Assembly: GCA_965223955.1 (NCBI GenBank)
Contig: OZ245029.1
Location: forward strand, 434,001 to 498,000
Source: Bin75 sp965223955
Lineage (GTDB): Bacteria > Nitrospirota > Nitrospiria > Nitrospirales > UBA8639
Direction: 5' to 3'
DNA length: 64,000 bases
Part shown: positions 61,194 through 64,000 of the stretch, piece after piece
Layout of the letters: the number at the start of each line of letters is the position of its first letter
How positions within the stretch are numbered: position 1 is the stretch's first letter
Translations under genes and position numbers: made by a program
The notes under the pieces: generated by a model
Told to the model about the DNA's origin: nothing
The model's database searches: none
What the model saw: only the letters and a program-made list of their open reading frames with translations

Positions 61194-62903
61194 ATGAATC
61201 TCGTAAGAATGTTTATGCAATCAAAGACCCCGGTACTGAGTACGCTGATGATCATTGCGAGCTTGCTCTTTGCGTCTTCGGTGATGGCGGATCACGTCGT
61301 GAATCGTGATGGAGATATGGTTGAAGATGAAGCCTCCATCGACAGACTTGCACATGAAGTGGGTATCGAGCATGGCGTCCTTGACCTGATGAAGAAGTAC
61401 AACATCACCGAATCCAAGCTAAAAGAGCTGCTGAATCTCGACGCGGAAGGTCAACCGAAGGTTACCGTGCCATCGGTTGAGGCCGTTGAGCCCATTGAGG
61501 CCGTTGAGCCCATTGAGACGGCGGAACCCCCGAAAAAAAATCGGCTCAAGATCGGTGGCGCCATACGGTCGAGTTATGTCTATGGTGACTACCACCAGCG
61601 TCCTTCTTATGCGGATAGTGGCCCCCTCCTCCCAGGCGACCGTCGAGGCAGAAACGTCGGGGGGTTTATGTTTGATACCTTCCGCACTAACATTGATCTC
61701 GAACCCAGCGGCTCCGACGGCTTTATCGACGGCCTTTTCGGTAAATTCGAATACCGATGGTGGTGGTATCTGAAAAATGCCGGATACAGTTCGCTGTCCA
61801 AAGCGTGGCTGGGGTATGAGTCTGATACCTTCGGTACGTTCAAGGCAGGGATTGTGCGCGTGCCGTTTGGGCCGGGCCCCTATGGGGTTTCCAGCAGTTG
61901 GTTCTTTGACCAGCATTTTTACGTCGGGCTGTCCGACGACAGGGATACGGGAATCACATGGACAAAGACCTTTGATAACCTGACGCTTGATCTTGCCTAC
62001 TTTCTTCAGGCCCAACCCAACGGGGAGGGAGGCACCACCCGTGATGCCATACGATACGACTATGACGTGGCCAAGTGGGACACGCTCGTCAATCCCGACA
62101 CCGGGGCAGTGGCCTTCCCTGGCTGGCCTCTTGAAGAGGGCACGGCCTTCCCTAACGTGCCTAGAGATCCTAGTTATTATGATGACCCGAAATTCAATAG
62201 GGCCGCCATCCCTTGCGATTGCGGTTTTCAGGAGAAGCATCAATTCAACCTGCGTGCGATCTATGCGGTGGATGACGTCGGAGAGTTCGGAGCGTCGTTT
62301 CAGTATGGGATGCTGGAGGGAACGAATATCCCTGGTGATTCGGACGGCACCCACTTCGCCGTTTCCACTCACGCTAAGAATCCGTTCGGCGATTTCACGC
62401 TCTATTCACAACTCACGTACTACCAGTATGACATTACGGATAATACACCCTGGGGGACCGGAGACCTGATTCCGATGGGAGGGTATGATTATGCTTGGCT
62501 GGTGGCAAGCAGGGGATGGATCCCCGCGGTCAATCTCCGCTACACCGGGTTGGACCCCGACACCATATGGCCGAGCTTCCTCTCCAGCATCAAGCCTGAT
62601 AGCATTACGCCGTATATCGAGTGGAGTTCCATCATGAAACTGGCAAACGTTCCAATGACCGTTCCAATATATGGGGGAAATGCCTTCAACGACAATTCGT
62701 TGTTGTTAATCGGTGCTTCATGGGTCCGTGGAGGCTGGTATATTTATAGCGATTTTGCGATGTCCACCGGCAACCTCTTTGTCGGCAACGATTATGGAAG
62801 CTGCAACTTCTGCAACATCTATGATACCGGCGGCGGCAATGGTGCCAGCGGCCGTAACGACATGCAAAAACGTCTGAATATCAACTTCGGGTATTATTTT
62901 TAA
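61194..62903 (+). CDS. Outer-membrane porin-like beta-barrel protein
   Basis: 569 residues from ATG 61194 (MNLVRMF; GAGGT upstream). Signal peptide ends near SSVMA; then a helical segment (EASIDRLAHEVGIEHGVLDL), a Val-Glu-Pro linker with the repeat VEPIEAVEPIE, and a barrel domain starting KIGGAIRSSYVYGDYH with aromatic strand ends and C-terminal NINFGYYF. The helical plus Pro-rich N-terminus may span to or bind the cell wall. Divergent from the Pot operon, so it may feed that importer. Confidence 0.85.
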   Translation: MNLVRMFMQSKTPVLSTLMIIASLLFASSVMADHVVNRDGDMVEDEASIDRLAHEVGIEHGVLDLMKKYNITESKLKELLNLDAEGQPKVTVPSVEAVEPIEAVEPIETAEPPKKNRLKIGGAIRSSYVYGDYHQRPSYADSGPLLPGDRRGRNVGGFMFDTFRTNIDLEPSGSDGFIDGLFGKFEYRWWWYLKNAGYSSLSKAWLGYESDTFGTFKAGIVRVPFGPGPYGVSSSWFFDQHFYVGLSDDRDTGITWTKTFDNLTLDLAYFLQAQPNGEGGTTRDAIRYDYDVAKWDTLVNPDTGAVAFPGWPLEEGTAFPNVPRDPSYYDDPKFNRAAIPCDCGFQEKHQFNLRAIYAVDDVGEFGASFQYGMLEGTNIPGDSDGTHFAVSTHAKNPFGDFTLYSQLTYYQYDITDNTPWGTGDLIPMGGYDYAWLVASRGWIPAVNLRYTGLDPDTIWPSFLSSIKPDSITPYIEWSSIMKLANVPMTVPIYGGNAFNDNSLLLIGASWVRGGWYIYSDFAMSTGNLFVGNDYGSCNFCNIYDTGGGNGASGRNDMQKRLNINFGYYF

Positions 62904-62935
62904 GCGCGGTTCCGGTCAGAACCGGTGGTTGTCCC

Positions 62936-62959
62936 CCGGCGCAAGTGATCTTGCGCCGG
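62936..62959 (+). terminator. Hairpin after the porin gene
   Basis: CCGGCGCAA (62936-62944) pairs with TTGCGCCGG (62951-62959) around GTGATC. A weaker GGTTC/GAACC hairpin precedes it (about 62909). No T-tract follows, so termination may need Rho. Confidence 0.5.
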
Positions 62960-63371
62960 AGCCGACTGCCAAGCCCTCTTCCCATCCCGGGCGCTCAGTC
63001 CGGCCTCCTTACCCTCGAAGCCCTGCCCACAAACAGCACCACGTCCACCAAAGCCTTCCTGCGGAAGCCGGCGTCCGGCAGTCGCAGTCTAAGCCGAAGG
63101 CGTGAATCCTGCTTGTCCTGAACCACAACGAAGGAAGCGAAGGCGTGAATCCGCTTCGCCGAATGAGGTTCAATCAGATTCTGCAAAATTCATTATAATC
63201 AAGTGGTTGCAAAGAAATTCGATGGCCTGAATCCAGAAAACGTCTCGTTCACAACATCGTCCTGACAGGACAACGGGGACATCGGGAACCATCGAGTCGT
63301 GGTCCGTCGGACAGATTGAAGGTGTATAGGTTCAGAAACATATGGCACTCCTTGACCCAGGAGGAGTCACC
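62960..63371. other. Gap between the porin and the transposase
   Basis: No gene recognised. It contains two related short repeats around GAAGGCGTGAATCC (about 63094 and 63139). The left end of the insertion sequence should lie in 63200-63350; a candidate TGACAGGACAACGGGGACAT starts at about 63263, but the partner end is outside the window. Confidence 0.4.
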
Positions 63372-64000
63372 ATGCACATCCACCATCTCGGCTACCGGAT
63401 CCGGGGGTTCTATCGAGTAGCCAATCTGGGCTATCGTTGGGACATGATACCCAACGAAGCTCACCACCGACTCAAGATTCTGACGTTCTGGGCCACCCAT
63501 GGCCCGGCGGCGACCCAGGATGCCTATGCGGTCAGCCGCCGGACGCTCGCGCGCTGGAAACACACGTTGACCCAGGCCGGCGGTCAGCCCGCCGCCTTGG
63601 CCGCCCGCTCCCGTGCCCCCCACCGACGGCGCCAGCCCCACAGCCCGCCCGCACTGAACCAGGAGATCCGGCGTCTGCGCACCACCTTCCCTAACCTCGG
63701 GAAGGCCAAACTCCACGTCCTGCTGGCCCCGTGGTGTGAGGCCCACGGCCTCGCCCTGCCCAGTGTCTCCACCATTGGGCGCCTGATCGCCCGTGCGCCC
63801 GACAAGATGCGGCACGCCCCCGTCCGCTTGACGGCGCGGGGCCAGCCTAAACCCGTCGTGCGGCCGCGCAAAGCGCGGAAACCCCGCGGCCACTCCGCCC
63901 CGCCCCTCGAGGTGTTCGCCTGTGATACCGTCGTCCGGCTCCAGGCGGGCCTCCGCCGCTACTTGTTCCCCTTTCTCGATCCCCACTCGCGCTTCGCGGT
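63372..64000 (+). CDS. IS481-like / integrase-core transposase, partial
   Basis: Open from ATG 63372 (AGGAGGAG upstream) to the window edge, 209 codons. Helix-turn-helix (HRLKILTFWATHGPAATQDA, then YAVSRRTLARWKHTL), a second winged-helix region (FPNLGKAKLHVLLAPWCEAH) and the start of the DDE core, EVFACDTVV with the first catalytic Asp, then YLFPFLDPHSRFA. It differs clearly from the IS481-like gene at 33174-34178. Confidence 0.85.
   Translation, partial: MHIHHLGYRIRGFYRVANLGYRWDMIPNEAHHRLKILTFWATHGPAATQDAYAVSRRTLARWKHTLTQAGGQPAALAARSRAPHRRRQPHSPPALNQEIRRLRTTFPNLGKAKLHVLLAPWCEAHGLALPSVSTIGRLIARAPDKMRHAPVRLTARGQPKPVVRPRKARKPRGHSAPPLEVFACDTVVRLQAGLRRYLFPFLDPHSRFA

Noticed and set aside
61419..62372. 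317-codon minus-strand frame inside the porin gene
   Set aside because: Antisense shadow of a gene with signal peptide and barrel features.
62995..63186. 63-codon minus-strand frame containing FASFVVVQDKQD, resembling a Nudix start
   Set aside because: The similarity ends after a dozen residues, there is no Nudix box, and the region contains short repeats.
63249..63986. 245-codon minus-strand frame at the right edge
   Set aside because: Antisense of an open transposase frame with a ribosome site and helix-turn-helix.
1..64000. CRISPR array
   Set aside because: Looked for regularly spaced 25-40 nt direct repeats; only dispersed palindromic repeats and IS ends were found, and no cas genes.

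Overview
The window reads as a chromosomal segment of a Gram-negative bacterium of middling GC. Outer-membrane barrels, lipoproteins, a LolA-like chaperone, MreBCD/PBP2 and a LolD-type ABC system all imply two membranes. The abundance of HEAT-repeat proteins, the mre-leuCD-Kef-TatA-QueE-PepA set and the conserved hypotheticals would fit the phylum Nitrospirota. That placement is an inference from gene style; there is no rRNA or other decisive marker here.

Layout. 1-4136 (minus): mreB-mreC-mreD-mrdA, the cell-elongation operon, cut by the window edge inside mrdA. 4450-24100: a visibly more GC-rich block between housekeeping genes that looks like acquired DNA. Its first half (4661-12441) encodes a complete phospho-signalling chain: an NCS2 permease fused to a degenerate RsbW-like domain, an RsbW-like kinase, a STAS antagonist, a receiver-PP2C phosphatase, a periplasmic binding protein and a membrane histidine kinase. 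Its second half (12668-19882, minus) looks like an envelope lipid/hydrophobe module: MpaB-type oxygenase, RND/MMPL exporter, FAD oxidoreductase, LolA-like protein and an outer-membrane barrel. Then come a decayed LysR gene, an IS3 element bordered by two broken genes, and a CPA2 antiporter with CBS domains.

24327-41000: leuC-leuD, a KefB-type antiporter, a HEAT lipoprotein, a TatA with a long tail, a glutamine amidotransferase, NagZ, PepA, QueE, a HAD phosphatase and tRNA-Leu(GAG). Intergenic gaps here carry a dispersed palindromic repeat family. Two insertion sequences have landed inside copies of it, each leaving a clean target duplication (an IS256-like Zn-ribbon element at 31064-32143; an IS481-like element with an in-frame stop at 33233-34254). 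The tRNA-Leu is followed by three hairpins and a 23-nt copy of its own 3' end.

41033-50857: a DUF4258/MqsA-like pair, two lipoproteins, VapBC, the YbbP-YbbA-TesA set, a 57-residue membrane peptide, a double-CDGSH protein, a ChaN-like protein, a methyltransferase-like hypothetical and tRNA-Gly(GCC). 51072-56108: ugd and a four-gene operon of HEAT-repeat proteins. 56306-62903: a PotABCD-type ABC importer operon divergent from a large outer-membrane porin, with a strong hairpin between them. A partial IS481-like transposase runs off the right edge.
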